Of a stretch of 19,923 nucleotides of DNA, positions 6,356 to 13,308 are shown one piece after another (position 1 is the first letter of the stretch; every line of letters starts with the position of its first letter). The DNA is taken from assembly GCA_034408875.1 (NCBI GenBank), contig JAWXCJ010000233.1, positions 1 to 19,923 of the forward strand, given 5' to 3'. A program made the translations under genes and the position numbers. This DNA is from JANNHK01 sp034408875 (GTDB taxonomy: Bacteria; Actinomycetota; Acidimicrobiia; IMCC26256; PALSA-610). Under the pieces are notes generated by a model. That model searched no databases. It saw only the letters and a program-made list of their open reading frames with translations, and was not told the origin of the DNA.

Positions 6356-7525
6356 CTAGCCCGTTGTGATCTCGGCCCACCGGTCGTCGAACAGCGCGCG
6401 CTCCTCTTCGTCGAGGTTCGGGTTGAACGCGAGAACGTCGGCAGTCGGCGGCGGGAACATCACTTCGCTGTCGGCCAGCGCCGCGGTGTCCTCCGACTTC
6501 CGCAGTTCCTCCTGCACGCCTTGCACCGGGCTGAGGAAGCCGAGGTACGCTGCGATGCGGGCCGCGTTGACCGGGTCGTAGCAGAAGTTCATCCACTCGG
6601 CGACGGCTTCGATGTTTTCCGTGCCCTTCGGCATCAGCATCGTGTCGGACCAGATCATCCCGCCTTCGTCGGGAATCACGAACGCGAGGTCGGGTTCGTC
6701 GAGCGCGAGTTGCCCGACATCGCCCGACCAACTCACGCACGCCACGAAGTTTCCGGCGATGAGATCGTCTTGGTAGTCGTTGCCCGTGAACTGGCGGATC
6801 TGACCGTCGGCGACGGCGGCCTCGACGCGATCGAACGCGGGCCCCGCCTGTTCGAATGTGACGTTCTCGGGGTCGACACCGTCGGCGCGGAGCACGAGAC
6901 CGAGCGAGTCGTTCATCTCCAGTAGGAACCCGATCTTGCCGCGGAACTCGGGGTCGAAGAGATCTTCCACACTCATGAGCTCGCGCCCGGCCGCAGCGCG
7001 GTTGTACGCGATCCCCGTGAGTCCCGACTGCCACGGCAGCGAGAACTTGCCGGTCGGGTCCCACGCGGGGTTCACGAGGCTGTCGACGAGGTTCTTCGCG
7101 TTCGGGACATCGGCGATCGGGAGTTCGTCGACCCACCCGAGGTCGATGAGTCGCTTCGCCATCCAGCCGGTGAGCACGAAGATGTCGGCGTCGACCTTGT
7201 CGCCACTCGACAGCGACGGCTGGATCGTCGCGAAGTACTCGTTGTTGTCGTTGACGACCGTCGTGTACGTGAGCGAGATCCCTGTCTGCTCCTCGAACAG
7301 GGCCGCCGACTCTTCGTCGAGGTACAGCGGCCAGTTGTCGACGTGCAACGAGTTCCCACCGCCACCGCCACTACCGCCAGCGGCGTCGTCGTCATCGTCT
7401 CCGCCACAGGCCGCGAGGATCGTCGGACCGAGCGCGACCGCGCCCGCGAACGCGGCGCCTCGCCCGATGAACTGGCGACGCGACAGATTGCGTCGCACCT
7501 GTTGCCTGCGAATACGTCGATTCAT
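6356..7525 (-). CDS. Polyamine-type ABC transporter substrate-binding lipoprotein (PotD-like)
   Basis: The 389-residue precursor would capture putrescine or spermidine outside the membrane. It has a twin-arginine signal (SRRQFI, residues 15-20), a hydrophobic stretch and a lipobox LAAC with Cys40, so it should be Tat-exported and lipid-anchored. A flexible linker of Gly and Asp runs to about residue 57. The mature part follows the PotD layout: DNWPLYLDEE near the start, ADIFVLTGW, FSLPWQSGLTGIAYN, SWSGDVGQL, and DEGGMIWSDTMLMP. The last keeps the Trp-x-Asp pair that contacts the amine in PotD. The start is ATG at 7525, 25 nt after the ATPase stop. Specificity among putrescine, spermidine and related amines is not decided by these residues. 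Confidence 0.88.
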   Translation of the reverse strand: MNRRIRRQQVRRNLSRRQFIGRGAAFAGAVALGPTILAACGGDDDDDAAGGSGGGGGNSLHVDNWPLYLDEESAALFEEQTGISLTYTTVVNDNNEYFATIQPSLSSGDKVDADIFVLTGWMAKRLIDLGWVDELPIADVPNAKNLVDSLVNPAWDPTGKFSLPWQSGLTGIAYNRAAAGRELMSVEDLFDPEFRGKIGFLLEMNDSLGLVLRADGVDPENVTFEQAGPAFDRVEAAVADGQIRQFTGNDYQDDLIAGNFVACVSWSGDVGQLALDEPDLAFVIPDEGGMIWSDTMLMPKGTENIEAVAEWMNFCYDPVNAARIAAYLGFLSPVQGVQEELRKSEDTAALADSEVMFPPPTADVLAFNPNLDEEERALFDDRWAEITTG

Positions 7526-7550
7526 GTCAGCCCCAGTCGATTCGTCACGT

Positions 7551-8681
7551 TCACTGAACTATCGCTTCCGACTCTCCCGCGCCGCGCAGCAGCCGGGCCG
7601 CGCGCGACTCCCAGGTGGCCCACACCGCGGCGCCGGGTCGAAGTGCCGCAAGCGCCCCGTCGTCGACATGGGCGGTCAACTCGCCGCCGCCCGCGGTTGC
7701 GAGTGTCACCCGCACCACTGGGCCTTGGAAGGTCAGGTCGACGATGGTGCCTGGCAACGCGATGTCGCCGTTTACCGGTTCGTCGGGCACCACGCGCAGT
7801 CGTTCGGGACGGATCATCAGCGTCGCGAAGTCACCGGGCCCGAGATCTGCGGTTGCCGCGGCTACCGGCACGCACATCGTCCGACCACCGACCTCGACGA
7901 CCGCGTCGTTTCCATCGCGCGTCTTCACACGCGTCGCGATCATGTTGGCGCTGCCGATAAAGCCGGCGACGAACGTCGTCGCGGGCTCGTGGTAGATCTC
8001 TTCGGGCGTTCCGATCTGCTCGACCAGGCCGTTGCTCATCACGGCAATGCGGTCGCTCATCGTGAGCGCCTCTTCTTGGTCGTGCGTGACGAACACGAAC
8101 GTGATGCCGACCTCGCGCTGGATGCGCTTCAACTCGAACTGCATTGCTTGGCGCAGCTTGAGGTCGAGAGCGCCGAGGGGTTCGTCGAGCAGAAGGGCGC
8201 TCGGCTGGTTGACGAGCGCCCGGGCGAGTGCAACGCGCTGTTGTTGGCCGCCCGACAGCTGCGCCGGTTTGCGCCGGGCGAAGTCGTGCAGACGCACGAC
8301 TTCGAGGATCTCGTCGACTCGACGTTTCACCTCGGCCGCCGGGAGTTTCAAGCTACGGGGCCCAAACGCCACGTTGTCGCGCACCGACATGTGCGGGAAC
8401 AGCGCGTACTGCTGGAACACGGTGTTGACATTGCGCAGGTACGGCGGGACGTGTGACACGTCTTGGCCGTCGAGACGAATCACGCCTGTGGTCGGCGTTT
8501 CGAAACCCGCGATCATGCGCAGCGTCGTCGTCTTGCCGCAGCCCGACGGGCCGAGCATCGCGAAGAACTCGCCCCGGCAGATCGTGAAGTGGGCTTCCTC
8601 GACCGCGACGAACCCACGGAACCGCTTCGAGACGTGCTCCAAGGCAATGACGTCGTCTCGCTCCGCCTCCGGCAGCGTCAA
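7551..8681 (-). CDS. Polyamine-type ABC transporter ATP-binding protein (PotA-like)
   Basis: This 376-residue ATPase energises the importer and is the first gene of its operon. Motifs: Walker A GPSGCGKTT at 44-52, Q-loop VFQQYALFPH at 88-97, signature LSGGQQQR at 142-149, Walker B LLLDEP at 163-168 with the D-loop GALD, and switch His200 in VTHDQEE. The tail (about 240-365) forms the TOBE/OB-type regulatory domain typical of PotA and other type I importers of this branch. The start is TTG at 8681, supported by GAGAGGGG six bases upstream (8688-8695). The promoter must lie in the 68-nt divergent space shared with the dehydrogenase gene at 8750. Confidence 0.92.
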   Translation of the reverse strand: MTLPEAERDDVIALEHVSKRFRGFVAVEEAHFTICRGEFFAMLGPSGCGKTTTLRMIAGFETPTTGVIRLDGQDVSHVPPYLRNVNTVFQQYALFPHMSVRDNVAFGPRSLKLPAAEVKRRVDEILEVVRLHDFARRKPAQLSGGQQQRVALARALVNQPSALLLDEPLGALDLKLRQAMQFELKRIQREVGITFVFVTHDQEEALTMSDRIAVMSNGLVEQIGTPEEIYHEPATTFVAGFIGSANMIATRVKTRDGNDAVVEVGGRTMCVPVAAATADLGPGDFATLMIRPERLRVVPDEPVNGDIALPGTIVDLTFQGPVVRVTLATAGGGELTAHVDDGALAALRPGAAVWATWESRAARLLRGAGESEAIVQ

Positions 8682-8687
8682 CCGTCA

Positions 8688-8695
8688 CCCCTCTC
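8688..8695 (-). promoter_or_regulatory. Ribosome binding site supporting the TTG start of the ATPase gene
   Basis: GAGAGGGG on the minus strand lies 6 nt before the TTG at 8681. No ATG or GTG is available at a comparable distance before the first beta strand. Confidence 0.6.
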
Positions 8696-8736
8696 GTCCC
8701 GGAATCGGCGCGGACCCTACTACCGGGTCTACCGCG

Positions 8737-8742
8737 TAGCTT
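8737..8742 (+). promoter_or_regulatory. Putative leaderless -10 box for the saccharopine-dehydrogenase-like gene
   Basis: TAGCTT fits TAnnnT and is separated from the ATG at 8750 by exactly 7 nt; no Shine-Dalgarno is present. The same 7-nt spacing precedes the genes at 4149 and 16342. Confidence 0.5.
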
Positions 8743-8749
8743 GTCGAAC

Positions 8750-9955
8750 ATGCGGGTGCTCGTCGTGGGTGCAGGCGGTGTCGGCGCGGCGATCGCGCGT
8801 GGGTGTTCGGAGTCTGACGTCGTCGCTGACGTCGTCGTCACCGATCTCGACCCGGAGCGGGCCGCAGCGGCGGTCGCACGAACGAACGACGACAGATTCG
8901 AGGCCCTTGGGCTCGACGCATCCGATCCCGATGCGATCGTCGCACTGGCTCGGGCGAAACAGATCGACGTGGTCGTCAACGCGTGTGACCCTCGCTTGAA
9001 TCCGGCGATCTTCGGCGCATCCTTCGAGGCGGGCTGCACCTACCTCGATATGGCGATGACCTTGTCTTCGCCGCACCCCGAGCGTCCGCACGAGGAACCG
9101 GGCGTGTTGCTCGGGGCCGAGCAGTTCGCGGCGGCCCCGGCCTGGCAGGAGCGGGGGCTGCTCGCACTCGTCGGCATGGGTGTCGAACCCGGGCTCTCCG
9201 ACGTGTTCGCCCGCTATGCCGCCGATCACCTGTTCTCGGACATCGACGAGATCGGCGTGCGCGACGGCGACGACCTGGTCATCGACGGCTACGACTTCGC
9301 CCCGACGTTTTCGATCTGGACCACGATCGAGGAGTGCTTGAACCCGCCGTTGATCTGGGAACGCGAGCGCGGGCTATTCACGACCGCGCCGTTCTCGGAA
9401 CCGGAGACGTTCGTGTTTCCCGAGGGCATCGGCCCGGCCGAGTGCGTGAACGTCGAGCACGAGGAAGTGATCCTCATTCCGCGCCATGTGTCGTGCCGGC
9501 GGGTGACGTTCAAGTACGGACTCGGTGCCGAGTTCATCGAAGTGCTGCGCATGCTCGACAAGACCGGGCTCGCATCCACCACACCGGTGCGCGTGCGCGG
9601 CGTCGACGTCGCGCCGCGCGATCTCGTGGCCGCGGTGCTCCCCGACCCCGCGTCGTTGGGTGACCGCATGCGCGGGCGCGCCTGCGCCGGCACGTGGGTC
9701 ACGGGTACCGGTGTCGACGGCCGGCCGCGGGAGGTGTACCTGTACCACGTGTCCGACAACGCCGAGACCATGGCGCGCCACGGCGTGCAAGCCGTCGTGT
9801 GGCAAACCGGCATCAACGCGGTCGTCGCGCTCGAGATGCTCGCGACCGGCGCATGGTCGGGAACCGGAGTGCACGGTCCCGAAGCCTTCGACGCGGTGCC
9901 GTTCCTCGACCGGCTGCGCGCCAAAGGCGAGGAATGGAAGATCGACGAGCGGTGA
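8750..9955 (+). CDS. Saccharopine dehydrogenase-like NAD(P)-dependent oxidoreductase
   Basis: This 401-residue protein belongs to the saccharopine dehydrogenase / Lys9-like superfamily. The N-terminus MRVLVVGAGGVGAAIA is a Rossmann NAD(P)-binding motif (GAGGVG 7-12), followed by VVTDLDPE, which likely reads the cofactor. The DVVVNACDP and YLDMAM segments and VGMGVEPGLSDVFARYA are standard for the family. The C-terminal half, with AAVLPDPASL, GTWVTGTGVDG and VVWQTGINAVVALEML, resembles carboxynorspermidine/carboxyspermidine dehydrogenases more than lysine-pathway enzymes, from memory of those proteins. In this neighbourhood a polyamine-related reductive condensation or its reverse is plausible but unproven, and no carboxyspermidine decarboxylase is present. 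The start is ATG 8750; a TTG at 8741 is possible but lies inside the -10 box. Its stop is 3 nt from that of the convergent aminotransferase gene. Confidence 0.82.
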   Translation: MRVLVVGAGGVGAAIARGCSESDVVADVVVTDLDPERAAAAVARTNDDRFEALGLDASDPDAIVALARAKQIDVVVNACDPRLNPAIFGASFEAGCTYLDMAMTLSSPHPERPHEEPGVLLGAEQFAAAPAWQERGLLALVGMGVEPGLSDVFARYAADHLFSDIDEIGVRDGDDLVIDGYDFAPTFSIWTTIEECLNPPLIWERERGLFTTAPFSEPETFVFPEGIGPAECVNVEHEEVILIPRHVSCRRVTFKYGLGAEFIEVLRMLDKTGLASTTPVRVRGVDVAPRDLVAAVLPDPASLGDRMRGRACAGTWVTGTGVDGRPREVYLYHVSDNAETMARHGVQAVVWQTGINAVVALEMLATGAWSGTGVHGPEAFDAVPFLDRLRAKGEEWKIDER

Positions 9956-9958
9956 CGC

Positions 9959-11290
9959 CTAGATGCGCTTCCACGCCTCGGTGAGTACCGAACGCAGCAC
10001 CTGTTCGATGAAGTCGAACTCTGCCTCGCCACAGATCAATGGCGGCGCGAGTTGCACGACCGGGTCGCCGCGGTCGTCGGCCCGACAGATCAGGCCCGCA
10101 TCGAACAATGCGCCCGAGAGGTAACCGCGCAGGAGTCGTTCGCTCTCTTCGTCGTTGAACGTCTCGCGCGTCTCGCGATTCTTCACGAGCTCGATGCCGT
10201 AGAAGTACCCGGCACCGCGCACGTCGCCGACGATGGGAAGGTCGCGCAGGCCTTCGAGCCGGGCGCGGAACGCGCCTTCGTTGGCGCGCACGTGCTCGTT
10301 GATGCCTTCGCGTTCCATCACTTCGAGGTTGGCCAGCGCGACGGCACTGCTGACGGGGTGGCCACCGAACGTCACGCCGTGGAGGAACGTCGCGTCGCCG
10401 TGCCGGAAGGGCTCGATGAGGTGGGCGCGGGCCATCATCCCACCGATCGGGCAGTACCCCGACGTCATACCCTTCGCCATCGTGATGATGTCGGGCTGGT
10501 AGCCGTAGCGCTCCGAGCCGAACCAATGGCCAAGGCGGCCGAACGCGCAGATGACCTCGTCGGACACGAGCAACACGCCGGTTTCGTCGCAGATCTCGCG
10601 CACGCGCTCGAAGTAGCCGGGTTCGGGCGGGAAGCAGCCACCGGCGTTCTGCACCGGCTCGAGGAACACGGCCGCCACCGTTTCGGGACCCTCCATCTCG
10701 ATCGCGAGCGCGATCGCCTCCGCGGGGTCGATCGGCGCGGGCCGGTACGAGTTCGTGTTCGGCACGCGAATCGAGCCGGGCACGAGCGGCTCGAACGGCG
10801 TCTTGAACGCGGGCACGCCGGTGATCGAGAGGGCGCCGAGGGTCGCGCCGTGGTACGCGACGTAGCGGCTGATGACTTTGTAGCGGTTGGGTTGTCCGAT
10901 GGCTTGGAAGTACTGGCGCGCCAGTTTCCACGCCGACTCGACCGCTTCGCTGCCGCCGGTCGTGAAGAAGGTGTGGTTGAGATCGCCCGGGCTCAGTTCG
11001 GCGAGACGCTCGGCGAGTTCGATGGATCGCGGGTGCGCGTAACTCCAGATCGGGAAGTACGCCATCTCGCGCATTTGCTTCGCGGCGGCCTCGGCCAGTT
11101 CTTCACGACCGTGGCCGATCTGCGTCGTGAACAACCCCGACATGCCGTCGAGGTAGCGCTTGCCCTTCTCGTCGAACACCCACGGCCCGTCGCCGCGCAC
11201 GATGACCGGCACTTCGCCGCTTTCGTACGACGACAAGCGCGTGAAGTGCATCCACAAGTGGCTCCGCGCCGATTCGGACAATGCGGCCAT
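9959..11290 (-). CDS. Class III PLP-dependent aminotransferase (putrescine/omega-amino acid:pyruvate type)
   Basis: The 443-residue enzyme is a fold-type I, class III aminotransferase. Key sites: GGSEAVESAWKLAR from 112 (phosphate binding), YHGATLGALS (146-155), SDEVICAFGR with Asp244 that pairs with the pyridine nitrogen, and TMAKGMTSG with the PLP-binding Lys273. The overall pattern (YPIWSYAHP-like segment, EPVQNAGGCF, SGYCPIGG) matches the putrescine/beta-alanine/omega-amino acid:pyruvate group, including SpuC. The probable reaction is putrescine plus pyruvate to 4-aminobutyraldehyde plus alanine; other omega-amines are possible. The ATG at 11290 overlaps the regulator's stop codon in TGATG, so it is translationally coupled to the AsnC-type gene. 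Confidence 0.88.
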   Translation of the reverse strand: MAALSESARSHLWMHFTRLSSYESGEVPVIVRGDGPWVFDEKGKRYLDGMSGLFTTQIGHGREELAEAAAKQMREMAYFPIWSYAHPRSIELAERLAELSPGDLNHTFFTTGGSEAVESAWKLARQYFQAIGQPNRYKVISRYVAYHGATLGALSITGVPAFKTPFEPLVPGSIRVPNTNSYRPAPIDPAEAIALAIEMEGPETVAAVFLEPVQNAGGCFPPEPGYFERVREICDETGVLLVSDEVICAFGRLGHWFGSERYGYQPDIITMAKGMTSGYCPIGGMMARAHLIEPFRHGDATFLHGVTFGGHPVSSAVALANLEVMEREGINEHVRANEGAFRARLEGLRDLPIVGDVRGAGYFYGIELVKNRETRETFNDEESERLLRGYLSGALFDAGLICRADDRGDPVVQLAPPLICGEAEFDFIEQVLRSVLTEAWKRI

Positions 11291-11772
11291 CAGGTCCCCC
11301 AGGTGTAGGTCTGCTTTTCGAGCCGCAGGTACAAGAACATCTCCGTAGAGAGCACACCCGGGATCGAGCGAATCTGACCGTTGATGACGTCGAGCAGGTG
11401 CTCGTCGTCGCGGGCGACGACCTCGACGAGGATGTCGTAGGCGCCCGAACAGATGACCACGTAGTCGATCTCGGCCGACGCCGCGAGCTTGGCCGCGATG
11501 TCGCGCACGTCGCCCTCGGTACGAACGCCGACCATCGCCTGGCGGTTGAGCCCGACCCGCAGCGGATCGGTGACCGCGACGATCTGCATCACGCCCGCGT
11601 CGATGAGGCGCTGTACCCGCTGGCGGACCGCAGCCTCCGAGAGACCCACTTCTTTGGCAATACTGGTGAACGGCCGGCGCCCGTCGGCTTGCAACAGGCG
11701 GATGATGTCGAGGGACCGGTCGTCGACCAGGACATCGGTAGTGTGGATTTCGTCGTTCGAAGCCTGTTTCAC
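11290..11772 (-). CDS. AsnC/Lrp-family transcriptional regulator
   Basis: This 160-residue regulator has the AsnC/Lrp two-part layout. An N-terminal winged helix-turn-helix spans about residues 15-65 (DDRSLDIIRLLQADGRRPF, IAKEVGLSEAAVRQRVQRL, GVMQIVAVTDP). A C-terminal RAM effector-binding domain of the alpha-beta sandwich type follows (GVRTEGDVRDIAAKLAA, YVVICSGAYDILVEVVA, IPGVLSTEMFLYL). Family members bind amino acids or related amines and usually control adjacent genes and themselves. Here it lies directly before an aminotransferase and divergent from an aldehyde dehydrogenase, so those are the likely targets. The start is GTG at 11772, with a weak Shine-Dalgarno-like GACGAG upstream. Confidence 0.9.
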   Translation of the reverse strand: MKQASNDEIHTTDVLVDDRSLDIIRLLQADGRRPFTSIAKEVGLSEAAVRQRVQRLIDAGVMQIVAVTDPLRVGLNRQAMVGVRTEGDVRDIAAKLAASAEIDYVVICSGAYDILVEVVARDDEHLLDVINGQIRSIPGVLSTEMFLYLRLEKQTYTWGT

Positions 11773-11783
11773 AACGATCTCGT

Positions 11784-11791
11784 CAATATTG
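11784..11791. promoter_or_regulatory. AT-rich palindrome, candidate operator between regulator and aldehyde dehydrogenase
   Basis: CAATATTG is a perfect 8-bp palindrome, 12 nt before the regulator start, in the 80-nt divergent region. AsnC/Lrp proteins commonly bind palindromes with AT-rich centres, and such sequence is rare in this GC-rich DNA. The assignment is inference. Confidence 0.4.
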
Positions 11792-11838
11792 GGGCAGGTA
11801 GACCACGAATACTAGCCTCGGCCGCGACCACGGCCGGC

Positions 11839-11844
11839 AGGAGG
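11839..11844 (+). promoter_or_regulatory. Ribosome binding site of the aldehyde dehydrogenase gene
   Basis: AGGAGG lies 8 nt before the ATG at 11853, a full-strength Shine-Dalgarno, unlike several leaderless-looking neighbours. Confidence 0.7.
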
Positions 11845-11852
11845 CCCACGGG

Positions 11853-13256
11853 ATGACGCACGTGCAGAACTTCGTCAACGGCAAGCTCGTCGACGCCCGC
11901 GACGGCGCCACGACCACCCTCATCGACCCGACCACGGGCGAGGGCTACGGCGACGCCTCCCTCTCGGGCGCGGCGGATGTCGACGACGCGATGACCGCCG
12001 CGTCCGCCGGCTTCGACGAGTGGCGGAAGGCGACGCCGTCCGATCGGGGCCGAGCGCTGTTGCGCATCGCCGACGCGCTCGAGAAGGACGCCGACCGCTT
12101 CATCGACGCCGAGTGCAAGAGCACCGGAAAACCGCGCGACCTGATGGAGTCGGAAGAGATCCCGCCCGCTGTCGACCAGATCCGTTTCTTCGCGGGCGCG
12201 GCGCGCATGCTCGAGGGCCGCGGCGCGGGCGAGTACATGGCCGGTCACACGTCGTACGTCCGGCGCGAACCGCTCGGCGTGTGCGCGCAGGTCAGCCCCT
12301 GGAACTACCCGCTGATGATGGCCGTGTGGAAAGTCGCGCCCGCACTCGCGGCCGGGAATGCGGTCGTACTGAAGCCCGCGGAGACGACGCCCGAGACGAC
12401 CGTGATGCTCGCCGAACTCGCGGCCGAGTTCCTGCCCACGGGCGTGTTCAACGTCGTCTGCGGTGACCGCGACACTGGGCGCGCGCTCGTCGCGCACCCT
12501 GTCCCCCGGCTCGTGTCGGTGACGGGCAGCGTGCGCGCGGGCATCGAAGTCGCGACGTCAGCCGCGAGCGACCTCAAGCGCGTCCACCTCGAACTCGGCG
12601 GTAACGCGCCCGTGATCGTGTGTGACGACGCCGACATCGACGCCGCCGCCGAAGGCATCGCGATGGCCGGCTTCTTCAACGCCGGGCAGGACTGCACGGC
12701 CGCCACACGAGTCCTCGCGGGCCCGGCCGTGTACGACCGGCTCGTCGACGCGCTCGCGGCGCAGGCCGCGGGAACGTCGGCATCCGAGATCGGACCGCTC
12801 AACAGCGCCGCCCAACTCGACCGGGTGCGCGGGTTCCTCGACCGGCTCCCGTCACATGCGACCGTCGTGGCCGGGGGTGGCGCGCCGGACGGACCCGGGT
12901 TCTTCTTCGACCCGACGATCGTCGCGGGCGTCGAGCAAGACGACGAGATCGTCCAGCAGGAGATCTTCGGCCCCGTCATCACCGTGCAGCGCTTCACCGA
13001 CGAGGCCGACGCGCTCGCGAAGGCGAACGGCGTCGAGGCCGGGTTGTCGTCGAGCGTGTGGACGCATGACCACAGCGCGGCGATGCGCATGTCCGCCGCG
13101 CTCGAATTCGGATGCGTGTGGGTGAACACCCACATCCCGCTCGTCGCGGAGATGCCGCACGGCGGCTTCAAGCATTCCGGCTACGGCAAAGACCTCTCGA
13201 CGTACAGCCTCGATGACTACACCCGCGTCAAGCACGTCATGAGCGCCATCGACTAA
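11853..13256 (+). CDS. Aldehyde dehydrogenase, 4-aminobutyraldehyde dehydrogenase type (PatD-like)
   Basis: This 467-residue enzyme would oxidise 4-aminobutyraldehyde (in equilibrium with 1-pyrroline) to GABA with NAD(P)+. It has the standard motifs: SPWNYP with Asn151, NAVVLKPAE around 169-177, VTGSVRAG (the TGS cofactor loop), general base Glu247 in LELGG and nucleophile Cys281 in NAGQDCTAATR. The GQDCTAA version of the cysteine motif is a feature I associate with the aminobutyraldehyde/PatD branch; betaine aldehyde and related omega-amino aldehydes remain alternatives. Length is normal or slightly short. The strong AGGAGG upstream fixes the start. It is divergent from the AsnC regulator and convergent with a GABA-type aminotransferase, consistent with one catabolic route. 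Confidence 0.88.
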   Translation: MTHVQNFVNGKLVDARDGATTTLIDPTTGEGYGDASLSGAADVDDAMTAASAGFDEWRKATPSDRGRALLRIADALEKDADRFIDAECKSTGKPRDLMESEEIPPAVDQIRFFAGAARMLEGRGAGEYMAGHTSYVRREPLGVCAQVSPWNYPLMMAVWKVAPALAAGNAVVLKPAETTPETTVMLAELAAEFLPTGVFNVVCGDRDTGRALVAHPVPRLVSVTGSVRAGIEVATSAASDLKRVHLELGGNAPVIVCDDADIDAAAEGIAMAGFFNAGQDCTAATRVLAGPAVYDRLVDALAAQAAGTSASEIGPLNSAAQLDRVRGFLDRLPSHATVVAGGGAPDGPGFFFDPTIVAGVEQDDEIVQQEIFGPVITVQRFTDEADALAKANGVEAGLSSSVWTHDHSAAMRMSAALEFGCVWVNTHIPLVAEMPHGGFKHSGYGKDLSTYSLDDYTRVKHVMSAID

Positions 13257-13263
13257 CCCCGAG

Positions 13264-13308
13264 GGATGCGTCGATAGCCCACATCAGGTGTGGGCTATCG
13301 ACGCATCC
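13264..13308. terminator. 20-bp perfect hairpin between convergent genes
   Basis: Bases 13264-13283 are the exact reverse complement of 13289-13308, with a 5-nt loop TCAGG. It begins 8 nt after the aldehyde dehydrogenase stop. The right arm encodes the last codons of the convergent aminotransferase gene and the loop contains its TGA stop on the minus strand. It is probably a bidirectional terminator or RNA-end stabiliser. No long T-run follows on either strand. Confidence 0.85.

Noticed and set aside
10052..11308. 418-codon plus-strand frame opposite the aminotransferase
   Set aside because: Antisense shadow of a gene with intact PLP-binding residues.
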